The notes: generated by a model not told the origin, from the sequence alone. Shown: positions 18,226 to 27,839, numbered from the stretch's first letter. The stretch is DNA of 64,000 nt from Psychrobacillus psychrodurans (GCA_900114885.1 FOUN01000003.1:124001-188000); one strand, 5' to 3'. Numbers and translations are program-made.

Positions 18226-19489
18226 AAAAAAGCTAATGGAAATGAAAGGTTTAATCAAAAAGAAACCCGTAGAAAAAATAGAAAAAAAGGAAGTGTCGGA
18301 TATGACGCTTCCCTTTTATGTTGAACAATGGCAAAATGCGGGTCTGAAGTTTATAAAGGATGAAAATGGGTTTTACTTTGTAAAGGAAACTTTTTATCAT
18401 TCGGAGCATATACATGGAAATATTGGGCTTAATAAGCTACAACAGGCAATAAAATTTATGCAGGAAGTATATCCTACTCACCCTTTAACAATTGAAAAAG
18501 AAAGTCCTTTTAGTTTTTATGATACCGAAACGACTGGGTTAAAAGGCGCTGGAGTGCTAATTTTCTTAAATGGAATTTTGAAAGTAGTAGACAATGGGTT
18601 TCTGCTGACACAATATGTGCTGGCAGATCCAGGGCAAGAGGTAAGCTTTTTAAAAGCGACTGGTTTTTGGAAAAACGAACAAACTATGATTACTTATAAC
18701 GGAAAGAGTTTTGACCTACCTCAATTAGTTACAAGATGGACGATGAATAGAAATAATCTGCCGCGGCTAATGCAACATCACCAAATTGACTTAATGCATT
18801 CCTCTAAAAGAATTTGGAAGGGAGAGTTAGATCGTTTTAAGTTAAAACAAATTGAGGAAATGAAGCTTGGTTTTAGAAGAGAAAATGATGTACCTGGTCA
18901 TCTTGCACCAATAATATATTTTGATGCAGTGAAAAGTGGGAATCCTATCAATTTGATGAAGGTGTTAAAACATAATGAATGGGATATTCTATCGCTAGTT
19001 ACTTTGTATATTCTCTCAGTGGAGTTACTTCAAGAGAAGGAAGTAGTTGAAACAGCAACAACCTATACGAATATAGGAAAATGGTTTCGTGATTTAAAAA
19101 CGATGGATAGAAGTTTGAATTGGTTCACTTTTGTAGTAAATAATTTTTCAGACGAAGAGTCAAGTATTGCTTATTATTTTGTTGGACTCCATCTAAAAAG
19201 AGCTGGTTTATACGAGGATAGTCATTTAGCTTTCACCCAAGCTTTAAAAGAGATTTCTGGGAAATATCGCATTGAGGTGTTTATCGAGTTGGCCAAGCTA
19301 TTCGAACATCAACTAAAAAATTTCCCGAAAGCTCTAGAAATGACGCAACAATGTATAGATTATGAAGCAAAACTGAATACAGACATGCATTCTCGCTTAA
19401 AAAAAGAACTAATTAAAAGGGAAATAAGAATAATCCGGAAATTAAATATTTCCCGGGAAAGCGCAGAACACAACAAAAAGCGCATATAA
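18215..19489 (+). CDS. mrfB: Exonuclease MrfB (YprB), partner of MrfA
   Basis: 424 residues. The central part is a DEDD-type RNase H-like exonuclease (FYDTETTGLKGAGVLIF, then ITYNGKSFDLPQLVTRW, DLMHSSKRIW and the last acidic motif HNEWDILSLVTL). The C-terminal ~130 residues look like TPR helices (IGKWFRDLKTMDRSLNWF...). In B. subtilis MrfB is a metal-dependent exonuclease acting with MrfA. ATG overlaps the end of mrfA with AGGTGGG upstream. The ~60-residue lysine-rich N-terminus is likely a flexible partner-binding tail. Confidence 0.93.
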   Translation: MSYEKKLMEMKGLIKKKPVEKIEKKEVSDMTLPFYVEQWQNAGLKFIKDENGFYFVKETFYHSEHIHGNIGLNKLQQAIKFMQEVYPTHPLTIEKESPFSFYDTETTGLKGAGVLIFLNGILKVVDNGFLLTQYVLADPGQEVSFLKATGFWKNEQTMITYNGKSFDLPQLVTRWTMNRNNLPRLMQHHQIDLMHSSKRIWKGELDRFKLKQIEEMKLGFRRENDVPGHLAPIIYFDAVKSGNPINLMKVLKHNEWDILSLVTLYILSVELLQEKEVVETATTYTNIGKWFRDLKTMDRSLNWFTFVVNNFSDEESSIAYYFVGLHLKRAGLYEDSHLAFTQALKEISGKYRIEVFIELAKLFEHQLKNFPKALEMTQQCIDYEAKLNTDMHSRLKKELIKREIRIIRKLNISRESAEHNKKRI

Positions 19490-19523
19490 TTGGCTGAAAA
19501 AACTCCATTATTCGACAATGATA

Positions 19524-19532
19524 TGCTATAAT
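19524..19532 (+). promoter_or_regulatory. Extended -10 promoter of gpsB
   Basis: TGCTATAAT matches the extended -10 (TGn-TATAAT) consensus exactly, about 37 bases before the gpsB start. No strong -35 is seen, as usual for this class. Confidence 0.6.
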
Positions 19533-19568
19533 ACGAGTAGCTAATTGTAGATGGAAGGAAGATACCAT

Positions 19569-19868
19569 ATGGAATTTAAACTAAAGGCTTCTGATATATT
19601 AGAAAAAGAATTTAAAACGGGCTTAAGAGGTTATAACCAAGAAGAAGTTGATGTTTTTTTAGACGATATCATTCAAGATTACGAGGCTTTTGAAAAAAGA
19701 CTAGCTCAACTTCAGTTGGAAAATAAAAAATTGACAGAGCAACTAGAAGAATTACCAAAGAGAACACAGGCTGCTGCACCTCCACAAACGGGAGCAACTA
19801 ATTTTGATATTTTAAAGCGTCTTTCACATCTTGAAAAACATGTCTTCGGCAGTAAACTGTACGAATAA
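19569..19868 (+). CDS. gpsB: Cell division adaptor GpsB
   Basis: 99 residues. The DivIVA-like N-terminus ([39 protein letters not shown]) is followed by a coiled coil, a Pro/Ala/Gln linker and a short C-terminal helix ([16 protein letters not shown]). GpsB moves to the division site and links class A PBPs to the divisome; its groove binds an SRxxR(K)-type motif in PBP cytoplasmic tails, and the PBP1 of this window has an Arg/Lys-rich tail (TREQRRKQQEKKK). ATG at 19569 is used because GGAAGGAAG is well spaced upstream. It precedes rnpB as in Bacillus. Confidence 0.95.
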   Translation: MEFKLKASDILEKEFKTGLRGYNQEEVDVFLDDIIQDYEAFEKRLAQLQLENKKLTEQLEELPKRTQAAAPPQTGATNFDILKRLSHLEKHVFGSKLYE

Positions 19869-20049
19869 TTAATTAAGTTTTTTCAATTGAATGGAAAACC
19901 CTTAATGAGAGAACTTAAAGCCTCTTTCATATACCACAATTTTTTTGTGTTATTTATCATGTAAGTTGGTGTAAAATCAGGATACACGTTTTTCTAGCGT
20001 CTGAACAAAGTGAAGCAATACAACAAAGCGAATTTAATGTAATCTTGTA

Positions 20050-20078
20050 TTGAAACTAACAAGTATTTCGTATATAAT
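20050..20078 (+). promoter_or_regulatory. rnpB promoter
   Basis: TTGAAA (20050-20055) and TATAAT (20073-20078) with exactly 17 bases between them. The predicted start, near 20085, coincides with the 5' end of the RNase P RNA. Confidence 0.85.
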
Positions 20079-20085
20079 AGTTATA

Positions 20086-20490
20086 CCACTTATATATTCG
20101 GGCAATCGCTGCAATGCTTGACATTGTAGAGGAAAGTCCATGCTCACACAATTCTGAGATGAATGTAGTGTTCGTGCTTAGTGAAAAAATAAACTAAGGC
20201 AGCTATTTATAGCTGACGGCGGGATGAAGGCCTAAGTCTTAGGATATGGCTGACAATCTCTGAAAGTGCCACAGTGACGGAGCTGTATAGGAAACTTTAC
20301 AGGTGGAACGAGGTAAACCCCACGAGTGAGAAACCCAAATTATGGTAGGGGCATTTTCTTGAAGGAATTGAACGGATAGAAGAACAGATTTAATCTGTAG
20401 ATAGATGATTGCCATCCACAAACGTACGAGGTAATGCACCGTTTGAGTACCGTGGAAACAAAACATGGCTTATTGAGTGTATGAGTGGCT
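20086..20490 (+). ncRNA. rnpB: RNase P RNA, Bacillus type (type B)
   Basis: The conserved core elements are present in order: GGCAATCGCTGCA...GAGGAAAGTCCATGCTC near the 5' end, GAAAGTGCCACAGTGACGGAG, GGTAAACCCCACGAGTGAGAAACCC, TAGATGATTGCC and ACAAAACATGGCTTA near the 3' end. The ends CCACTTATATATTC and GAGTGTATGAGTGG pair to form helix P1, which sets the limits to within a few bases. It is the catalytic RNA that matures tRNA 5' ends. It has its own promoter and terminator. Confidence 0.95.
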
Positions 20491-20506
20491 ATATTTAATA
20501 ACTAAG

Positions 20507-20536
20507 AAGCTCTCCATTTTCGGAGAGCTTTTCTAT
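20507..20536 (+). terminator. rnpB terminator
   Basis: AAGCTCTCC, loop ATTTTC, GGAGAGCTT followed by TTCT: a 9-bp stem just after the RNA 3' end. Confidence 0.8.
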
Positions 20537-20583
20537 TATATATATGATTTTAAGAAATTTCGTAATAAGGGAGGTACTAAATT

Positions 20584-22305
20584 GTGGAAAAACAACAACC
20601 ACCCGGACGATTACAGGCATATTCAAACAAATTAGTTGAACAAATTTTTCATTCTACTGTTGAAGGAATTATGATAACAAATGAAAAAATGCAGATTATA
20701 CTGGTCAATAATGCCTTTGAAACGCTTACTGGATATAAATCATACGAAGTACTTGGGAAATTTCCAAGTATTTTACAATCAGGCAAACAGGATTCTAACT
20801 TTTATAAGGTAATGTGGTCAGAAATTCTTTCAAAAGGATATTGGAGGGGGGAGATCTGGAATAGACGTAAAAATGGTGAAATATATCCAGAAATCCTCGC
20901 GATACATAGTGTATATGATGATACAGGTAAACTAACAAATTATTATGGGATTTTTTCTGATATCTCCCTAGCAAAAGAAACAGAAAAAGAACTAGAGGAA
21001 CTAACGCAAACTGATCTTTTAACAAATATTTCAAATCGAAACGCGTTCAATGAATTATTATTTGATAAAGTAAATAATTCGAATGATAGCCATTCTATTT
21101 TATTTATTAACTTAGATCGTTTTAAACAGATAAACGACACCTTGGGTAATGAAGTTGGTGACCATATTTTAATAGAGGTTGCAGAACGGATTAACTCGAT
21201 TGTAGGTCCATCCGATATTTTTGCGCGATATGGTGCAGATGAATTTCTATACTCCAGATCGAATATAGAAAATCAAAAAGAAGCTGTACATCTTGCTAAG
21301 GAAATAACTAAGCTTTTCAATAAACCATTCTATGTGGGTGAAACTGAAGTTTATGTTACAGCAAGTATAGGAATCAGTATTTTTCCACAGGATGGTAAAC
21401 AAATAGAGAAATTAATATATAAAGCTGACAAGGCAATGTATTTTGCCAAACAAAATGGGAGAAATCAATATGCTTTTTATTTTGATGACTTGAAAAAGGA
21501 TTCCAAAAGATTGATTGTTCTAGAAGCAGAGCTTAGAAAAGCTATACAAAATAAAGATTTTTATATCCATTATCAACCCAAAATAGGGTTAGCGACACAG
21601 GAGATTATTGGAGTAGAAGCTCTAGTTAGATGGAACAATGAAAAATTAGGGCTTGTTTCACCGGTTGAATTTATACCTCTTGCTGAGGACACAGGTCTTA
21701 TTATCCCTTTAAGCGAGGTTATTTTAGAAATAGTTTGTATGGATATACTGGAGTCAAGATCACTAGGGAATATAAGTGTATTACCGGTATCCGTTAATAT
21801 TGCTTCTCTTCATTTTCAACAGGATGACTTCATCGAGCGCATAAATTCGATCATAATGAAGTATAATTGTAGTCCGCAGCTTTTAGAGTTAGAGTTAACG
21901 GAACGCACAGTTATGAAGGATTCAGAAGATATTGTAGTTAAACTAATAAAACTAAAAGCTATGGGGTTCAAAATATCAATAGATGATTTTGGAACAGGAT
22001 ACTCATCCCTTAGTTATTTAAATAGATTTCCCCTTAATTTTTTGAAAATAGATAGAAGCTTTATCCGGCAAATTACTAGCTTAAAAGACAAACAAGCTAT
22101 AGTGGAAGCAATCATTCTTATGGCTCATCGCCTACGTATTAAAGTTATTGCAGAAGGTGTAGAAACGAAAGATCAGGCTAAACTTTTAAAAGAAATGGGC
22201 TGCGATATCATTCAAGGTTATTATTATAGTAAACCACTAGCACCAAATGATCTTTTGGATTTTATCGAGATATGGGAAATTTATAGACAGGAAAGGAATA
22301 TATAA
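20584..22305 (+). CDS. PAS-GGDEF-EAL protein (c-di-GMP metabolism)
   Basis: 573 residues with no membrane segment. A PAS sensor (about 15-130) is followed by a GGDEF domain (about 140-295) whose signature is RYGADEF (residues 215-221), one glycine short of GGDEF, and an EAL domain (about 310-565) with GVEALVRW, the metal-site segment DDFGTGYSSL and IAEGVET intact. It is most likely a phosphodiesterase that degrades c-di-GMP, with a GTP-sensing or inactive GGDEF. The GTG start has GGGAGG nine bases upstream. The stop overlaps the next start by one base (TAATG), so it is coupled to the rRNA methyltransferase gene, with which it has no obvious functional link. Confidence 0.9.
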   Translation: MEKQQPPGRLQAYSNKLVEQIFHSTVEGIMITNEKMQIILVNNAFETLTGYKSYEVLGKFPSILQSGKQDSNFYKVMWSEILSKGYWRGEIWNRRKNGEIYPEILAIHSVYDDTGKLTNYYGIFSDISLAKETEKELEELTQTDLLTNISNRNAFNELLFDKVNNSNDSHSILFINLDRFKQINDTLGNEVGDHILIEVAERINSIVGPSDIFARYGADEFLYSRSNIENQKEAVHLAKEITKLFNKPFYVGETEVYVTASIGISIFPQDGKQIEKLIYKADKAMYFAKQNGRNQYAFYFDDLKKDSKRLIVLEAELRKAIQNKDFYIHYQPKIGLATQEIIGVEALVRWNNEKLGLVSPVEFIPLAEDTGLIIPLSEVILEIVCMDILESRSLGNISVLPVSVNIASLHFQQDDFIERINSIIMKYNCSPQLLELELTERTVMKDSEDIVVKLIKLKAMGFKISIDDFGTGYSSLSYLNRFPLNFLKIDRSFIRQITSLKDKQAIVEAIILMAHRLRIKVIAEGVETKDQAKLLKEMGCDIIQGYYYSKPLAPNDLLDFIEIWEIYRQERNI

Positions 22306-23432
22306 TGACAACATTTAAATTAGTAGCTACATCGGCTATGGGATTAGAATCCATCGTTGCGGATGAAGTAAAAGCACTAGGATATGAAACAACAACAGAG
22401 AACGGTAAAATTTATTTTGAAGGGGACGAGCGTGCCATAGCACGAGCAAATATATGGTTACGTGTTGCGGACCGAGTTAAAATTGTAGCTGCTCAGTTCC
22501 CTGTAAAAACATTTGATGAGCTTTTTGAGCGTACGAAAGCAGTGCAATGGGAGAAATTCTTACCCGTGGATGCAGCTTTTCCTGTTCAAGGAAAGTCGGT
22601 TAAATCAACATTATTCAGCGTTCCAGATTGTCAAGCCATTGTAAAGAAGGCAGTAGTTGAACGATTAAAATTAGCCCATAAAAGAATTGGCTTTCTAGAT
22701 GAATCTGGAGCAACATTTAAACTGGAGATAAGTATATTAAAAGACATTGCTACTATTACGATAGATACAAGTGGGGCAGGTCTCCACAAGCGTGGCTATC
22801 GTCACGGTCAAGGGGAAGCCCCATTGAAGGAAACACTAGCTGCAGCTTTAGTGAAAATTTCTAAATGGAGTCCCAACCGACCATTTGTTGACCCGTTTTG
22901 CGGATCCGGCACTATTCCGATTGAAGCAGCAATGATTGGTCAAAATATCGCTCCTGGCTTTAATCGAGATTTTCATAGTGAAGCTTGGCCATGGATGCCA
23001 AAAACAATTTGGGAAGAAGTGCGTAATGAAGCAGAATCTTTAGCTAACTATGATCAAGAACTTCAAATTATCGGATCAGATATCGATCATAAAATGGTCC
23101 AAATTGCAGAGCAAAATGCATTTGAATCTGGATTCGCTGATATAATCACTTTTAAGCAAATGCATGCGAAGGATTTTACTACTACTTTTACCGACGGTGT
23201 AATGGTTAGTAATCCACCATATGGAGAACGTATCGGAGAAGTGGAAGTAATTGAACAGGTAATAAGTGAATTAGGCCATTTAATGGATAAATATCCTTCA
23301 TGGTCCATATATATGTTATCGTCTATGGAGAACTTTGAGAACGTATACGGTAGAAGAGCAACAAAAAAGCGTAAATTATTTAATGGATTTATTCGAACGG
23401 ATTACTATCAGTTCTGGGGTAAACGTTCATAA
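22305..23432 (+). CDS. ypsC: THUMP-domain rRNA guanine-N2 methyltransferase (YpsC/RlmL-like)
   Basis: 375 residues: an N-terminal ferredoxin-like and THUMP region, the linker DTSGAGLHKRGYR, then a class I SAM methyltransferase with DPFCGSGTIPIEAA (SAM loop) and the catalytic VSNPPYGERIG. The NPPY motif indicates methylation of an exocyclic amine; the family (RlmL/RlmK N-half, Bacillus YpsC) acts on guanine N2 of 23S rRNA. It is coupled by a one-base overlap to the gene before it, and a hairpin follows the stop. Confidence 0.92.
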   Translation: MTTFKLVATSAMGLESIVADEVKALGYETTTENGKIYFEGDERAIARANIWLRVADRVKIVAAQFPVKTFDELFERTKAVQWEKFLPVDAAFPVQGKSVKSTLFSVPDCQAIVKKAVVERLKLAHKRIGFLDESGATFKLEISILKDIATITIDTSGAGLHKRGYRHGQGEAPLKETLAAALVKISKWSPNRPFVDPFCGSGTIPIEAAMIGQNIAPGFNRDFHSEAWPWMPKTIWEEVRNEAESLANYDQELQIIGSDIDHKMVQIAEQNAFESGFADIITFKQMHAKDFTTTFTDGVMVSNPPYGERIGEVEVIEQVISELGHLMDKYPSWSIYMLSSMENFENVYGRRATKKRKLFNGFIRTDYYQFWGKRS

Positions 23433-23464
23433 CAGTAAGGGAGACTAGGTTCTCCCTTGCTGTT
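23431..23464 (+). terminator. Hairpin after ypsC
   Basis: A 14-bp stem (AACAGTAAGGGAGA / TCTCCCTTGCTGTT, one G:U pair) with a six-base loop, followed by AT-rich sequence but no strong T-run. It may reduce read-through into ypvA. Confidence 0.55.
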
Positions 23465-23490
23465 ATATTATTATTTAAGGGAGTTTTTAA

Positions 23491-25389
23491 ATGAAACAAG
23501 CTTTACCATTCCAACTTTCAAAAGACCGTTCTTTCTTCGAATCATTAGGGGATTGGATGGGTGATGTGTTATATGATGAATTACCCGAAAAAGGGTTTGA
23601 ATGTCGTGATGAACAAATTTTCATGGCCTATCAGATTGAAAAAACGTTAAAAGAAAAAAATGTGCTATTTGCAGAAGCAGGAGTAGGTACTGGTAAAACT
23701 ATAGCATATCTACTTCCTGCTATTTCATATGCTCGTTATACCGGAAAACCGGCATTGATTGCATGTGCAGATGAAACATTAATTGAACAGCTAGTAAAAG
23801 AAGCTGGGGATATTTTTAAGCTTCAGAACTATTTGGATATTAAAATTGATGTACGATTAGCAAAATCACGTGATCAATATTTATGTTTAAAGCGACTAGA
23901 AGAAGCACAAAAAGATGATGATAACGAATATTTCTTAGAAGAAATTGAAGATCAAGTTCCAGATTTTGTCTATGCTCATTCATCTATGCAAAAGATTTTT
24001 CCATATGGCGAACGCAGCCAATTTGCTGGAGTAAGTGATGAAGATTGGCAAAAAGTAAACTATCATCCAACCCAACAATGTATGGTATGCGATTTACGAA
24101 ATCGTTGTGGCCAAACAATCCATAGACAGCATTATCGTGAGTCTACAGATTTAATCATTTGCTCACATGAATTTTTAATGGAGCATATTTGGACGAAGGA
24201 ATCTCGTGTCCGTGAAGGTCAAATGCCTTTATTGCCAGAGGTTTCGATGGCTGTTCTAGATGAGGGCCATTTACTTGAATTTGCTGCTCAAAAAGCTTTG
24301 ACTTATGAGATCCAAAGTGAAACGCTAATTCGATTATTGGAAAAAGTTATGGTCGATGGTGTTAGAGAAAAGACTTTAAATTTAATGGAAGTATTACAAG
24401 AATTACATGATAAACTATTTGGGTTATTACGCATTGGAAGCAATATGGAAGAAACCGATCGGATGAAGGTTGATAAATCTCCCGAGTTAATGAGACTATG
24501 TAAACAAGCTATAGGAGTAGCGGATAGCTTACTAGAAGAATTTGTATTCGAATCTGAGTTATATACAATCCCGGAATATGAGCTCCGAATGGTAGAAGAG
24601 TTTTTAGAGCAATATACATTCTCACTTCGTTTATTTACCGAAAAAGGGGATGGGATTGAATGGTTAGAAATCATTGATGGTTTTGAAACATTAATCATTA
24701 TGCCGAGATTAGTTACAGATATTTTACATGAGAAATTATTTACCTCTAAAATACCAATCGTTTTTTCTTCCGCTACATTATCCATAGAAAAGGACTTTAC
24801 GTATATAGCAGATTCTTTAGGAATTGAAAAATTCCAATCATTCTCCGTCGCATCACCATTTGATTATGATGAAGTGATGAAAATATATACCAATGAAATG
24901 GAACAACAGGAAAAACCCGATTATGTAGAAAGCTTGTTAAATAATTCGATGCAAACACTTATTTTGTTCAAATCCAAAGCAGCAATGGCTTCCTTTAGAG
25001 CAACTATAGGAGATAGAAAAGATATCGTCTTTGAAGGAGATAGAGAGCTTTCAACAATTGTTAAAGAGTTCCAAAATGGTGAGTATTCTACTTTATGTTC
25101 GTATCATCTTTGGGAAGGTTTAGATTTACCACTAGAAGCACTAACTAGAGTAGTTATTTATGATCTACCTTTTCCACCAGTAGATCCTCTATTTGATGCA
25201 AAACGATCTTTCTCTAATAATCCATTTGAGGAAGTAGAATTGCCATTTATGCTTTTAAGATTACAACAGGGTATTGGTCGTTTAATCCGTACATCTAGTG
25301 ATTATGGGGAGATTCATTTATTGTTAAATGAAACAGAAGCAAAGCTAGAAAATAGGTTTACGGGAATTTTACCTACAACTATTTCGTAA
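23491..25389 (+). CDS. ypvA: DinG/XPD-type helicase YpvA
   Basis: 632 residues, near the size of B. subtilis YpvA. Walker A AGVGTGKT (Lys69), a DEGH box (VLDEGHLLEF), SSATLS and the end motif QQGIGRLIRTS define an XPD/DinG-family helicase. Cys132, 197, 200 and 206 (the last three in CMVCDLRNRC) match the iron-sulfur cluster ligands of that family. There is no exonuclease domain, in contrast to DinG at 5.3 kb. Probable role: 5'-3' unwinding in repair. AAGGGAG precedes ATG. Confidence 0.93.
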   Translation: MKQALPFQLSKDRSFFESLGDWMGDVLYDELPEKGFECRDEQIFMAYQIEKTLKEKNVLFAEAGVGTGKTIAYLLPAISYARYTGKPALIACADETLIEQLVKEAGDIFKLQNYLDIKIDVRLAKSRDQYLCLKRLEEAQKDDDNEYFLEEIEDQVPDFVYAHSSMQKIFPYGERSQFAGVSDEDWQKVNYHPTQQCMVCDLRNRCGQTIHRQHYRESTDLIICSHEFLMEHIWTKESRVREGQMPLLPEVSMAVLDEGHLLEFAAQKALTYEIQSETLIRLLEKVMVDGVREKTLNLMEVLQELHDKLFGLLRIGSNMEETDRMKVDKSPELMRLCKQAIGVADSLLEEFVFESELYTIPEYELRMVEEFLEQYTFSLRLFTEKGDGIEWLEIIDGFETLIIMPRLVTDILHEKLFTSKIPIVFSSATLSIEKDFTYIADSLGIEKFQSFSVASPFDYDEVMKIYTNEMEQQEKPDYVESLLNNSMQTLILFKSKAAMASFRATIGDRKDIVFEGDRELSTIVKEFQNGEYSTLCSYHLWEGLDLPLEALTRVVIYDLPFPPVDPLFDAKRSFSNNPFEEVELPFMLLRLQQGIGRLIRTSSDYGEIHLLLNETEAKLENRFTGILPTTIS

Positions 25390-25409
25390 TGATACAAGGG
25401 GGAAAAGAA

Positions 25410-26909
25410 ATGTCAGTAGAGCAAAGCTTTTTAGATTATGTGAAAAAAATTGGTGCCTACCAAGAAGCGTTGGGGGTGCTTTATTGGGATATGCGAACTG
25501 GTGCACCAAAAAAGGGTATCGATCAACGATCAGAGGTTGTTGGGGTACTTGCGACGGATGTATTTAACTTATCAACTTCAGACGAACTAAAAGGGTTACT
25601 TGACCAGATGGAATTGGAACTGGCTTCTGTAGATGAAGTGACTAAACGTGTTTTTGAAGAAGTAAAAAAGGAATACAATCTCAGTAAAAAAATTCCTGCA
25701 GATGAATATAAAAAATTTGTTGTACTTCAATCTAAATCGGAATCTGTTTGGGAAGAAGCGAAGGACAAAAATGACTGGGGTATGTTCCAACCATATTTAA
25801 CAGAAATGGTTGAAACTTTAAAGAAATTTGTGAAGTATTGGGGAGTTAGGGATAACAATCCGTATAATGTATTGTTGGACCAATACGAGCCTGGTATGAC
25901 TACTGAAATTTTAGATCAGGTTTTTAGTGAGTTAAGGGACAAAATTGTTTCTTTATTAAAACGTATTTCGGAATCATCCAATCAGCCAACTACAGATTTC
26001 TTGTTTCACTCTTTTGATAAACAAAAACAAGAGGCATTTAGTTTAGATATACTCAAACAACTAGGTTATGATTTTGATGCTGGAAGATTGGATGAAACAG
26101 TACATCCATTTGCTACTGGCTTAAATAGAGGCGATGTTCGAATAACGACTAAATATGATGAATTTGATTTCCGCTCTGCTATATTCGGTACAATACATGA
26201 ATGTGGCCATGCTATATACGAACAAAACGTTGCAGAAGAACTAACCGGAACACCTTTAGCTGGTGGGGCTTCCATGGGTATTCATGAATCACAATCATTA
26301 TTTTATGAGAATTTTGTAGGACGTAATCCAAAGTTCTGGGAGCAAAACTATAAAAAGCTACAAAGCTATTCTCCAGAACAATTTGGAAACGTTTCAGTGG
26401 AGGATTTTCTTCGGGCAATCAATGAAGTAAAACCTTCCTTAATCCGTATTGAGGCTGATGAGTTGACGTATGCTCTACATATCATGATTCGATATGAAAT
26501 TGAAAAAGGGCTGTTCAATGGAGATTTAAAAGTAGAGGACCTACCAGAGATTTGGAATTCTAAGTATGAAGAATATTTAGGTGTTAGACCATCTACTAAT
26601 GCAGAAGGTATTTTACAGGATGTCCACTGGGCAGGTGCTAGTTTCGGTTACTTCCCTTCGTATGCACTTGGCTATATATATGCATCACAGTTTAAAGCAG
26701 CGATGCTAAAAGATATTCCACAGTTTGATAGTTTGTTGGAACAAGGAGACTTGGTGCCGATCAAGGAATGGCTTACAAAACATGTACATCAGTATGGGGC
26801 TCTTAAAAAACCATTGGATATTCTAAAAGCAGCAACAGGAGAAGGTCTAAATGGAAACTATCTGGCAGATTATTTAGAAGAGAAGTATACAAGAATATAT
26901 AAGCTTTAA
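25410..26909 (+). CDS. ypwA: M32 metallocarboxypeptidase (YpwA, Taq type)
   Basis: 499 residues, matching thermostable carboxypeptidase 1. The zinc motif is HECGH (in FGTIHECGHAIYEQN), followed by GIHESQSLFYEN and RIEADELTYALHIMIRYEIE, all family signatures. It removes C-terminal residues from peptides in the cytoplasm. ATG at 25410 is chosen because AAGGGGGA lies about eight bases upstream; an in-frame ATG at 25389 overlaps the ypvA stop. It follows ypvA as in B. subtilis and ends at a terminator. Confidence 0.94.
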   Translation: MSVEQSFLDYVKKIGAYQEALGVLYWDMRTGAPKKGIDQRSEVVGVLATDVFNLSTSDELKGLLDQMELELASVDEVTKRVFEEVKKEYNLSKKIPADEYKKFVVLQSKSESVWEEAKDKNDWGMFQPYLTEMVETLKKFVKYWGVRDNNPYNVLLDQYEPGMTTEILDQVFSELRDKIVSLLKRISESSNQPTTDFLFHSFDKQKQEAFSLDILKQLGYDFDAGRLDETVHPFATGLNRGDVRITTKYDEFDFRSAIFGTIHECGHAIYEQNVAEELTGTPLAGGASMGIHESQSLFYENFVGRNPKFWEQNYKKLQSYSPEQFGNVSVEDFLRAINEVKPSLIRIEADELTYALHIMIRYEIEKGLFNGDLKVEDLPEIWNSKYEEYLGVRPSTNAEGILQDVHWAGASFGYFPSYALGYIYASQFKAAMLKDIPQFDSLLEQGDLVPIKEWLTKHVHQYGALKKPLDILKAATGEGLNGNYLADYLEEKYTRIYKL

Positions 26910-26918
26910 ACAAATGTG

Positions 26919-26952
26919 ACCCAAGCAACGAATATTGCTTGGGTATTTTTTA
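26919..26952 (+). terminator. ypwA terminator
   Basis: ACCCAAGCAA, loop CGAATA, TTGCTTGGGT, then ATTTTTT: a perfect 10-bp stem with a T-run, 10 bases after the stop. Confidence 0.9.
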
Positions 26953-27199
26953 AAATAAGAATTCAAATGATATCTTCCAATGTATTGAAGCATGGCAATA
27001 AAAAAGGAGAGACTACGATATTTTGCAAAGTTCGTATGACTGTACCAAAAAATATAAAGTTATATATTTCAATTGAGTATGAAATATATGATGAGGTAGG
27101 TGTACATAAACCAGACTGCATAAATATAAAAGTTGTTTCAATGATAAAAAGTCTCAAGTAGGGTAAGTATCACGAAAAATTGATTTAGGAGTGGAGCTA

Positions 27200-27808
27200 A
27201 TGCATCTAATATGTGAAACTGATAAATTAGAAGATTATTTGCTTGAATTAGAAGAAATTAATTATTCTAATGCCTTGATAAAGTCGAAAATAAATGAACT
27301 TTTTAATCTATCTCAAACAGAAATTGAAAAAGCAAAAATAGCTTTTGAATTTGTTCGTGATGAAATATCTCACTCTTGGGATATTCAAGGGAACCGTGTG
27401 ACGCGTAAGGCATCAGATGTATTAACGTATAAAGAGGGGATTTGCTACGCAAAATCAAATTTATTAGCAGCTCTACTGCGATCACAAGGAATCCCTACAG
27501 GTTTCTGTTACCAACGTTTGATGTTGTTTGATACACCAGAAAAAGGGTATTGTATACACGCTTTAAATGCTGTATTTCTAAAGTCACTTAATAAATGGGT
27601 GAGGCTAGACGCTAGAGGAAATAAAAAGGGGATCAATGCTCAATTTTCTGTTGATGAAGAAAAGTTAGCGTTTTCGGTTCAAGAGGTATTTGATGAAAAG
27701 GATTATCCTGTTATCTATGAAAAGCCACATCCAAAAACGATTGCTGTATTAGAAGAGCATACTGATGTATTAGAAATGTATAAACATCATTTACCCGAGA
27801 GTTTATAG
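27200..27808 (+). CDS. Transglutaminase-like cysteine protease-fold protein
   Basis: 202 residues, cytoplasmic. It carries the transglutaminase core triad: Cys82 in KEGICYAKSNLLAALLRSQGIPTGF, His120 in YCIHALNAVF and Asp137 in WVRLDARGNK. Such bacterial proteins are peptidases or amidases of unknown substrate. ATG at 27200 is preferred because AGGAGTG lies seven bases upstream; GTG 27191 is the alternative. The region between the ypwA terminator and this gene (about 240 bases) holds no convincing gene. Confidence 0.85.
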   Translation: MHLICETDKLEDYLLELEEINYSNALIKSKINELFNLSQTEIEKAKIAFEFVRDEISHSWDIQGNRVTRKASDVLTYKEGICYAKSNLLAALLRSQGIPTGFCYQRLMLFDTPEKGYCIHALNAVFLKSLNKWVRLDARGNKKGINAQFSVDEEKLAFSVQEVFDEKDYPVIYEKPHPKTIAVLEEHTDVLEMYKHHLPESL

Positions 27809-27839
27809 TTTTTTTCAAAAACAATAATTGGAGGACAAA

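Noticed and set aside
20239-20466. 75-codon minus-strand frame
   Set aside because: It lies wholly within RNase P RNA.
26916-27161. 81-codon frame after ypwA
   Set aside because: It begins inside the ypwA terminator, has no ribosome site at its first start, and shows no domain-like pattern.
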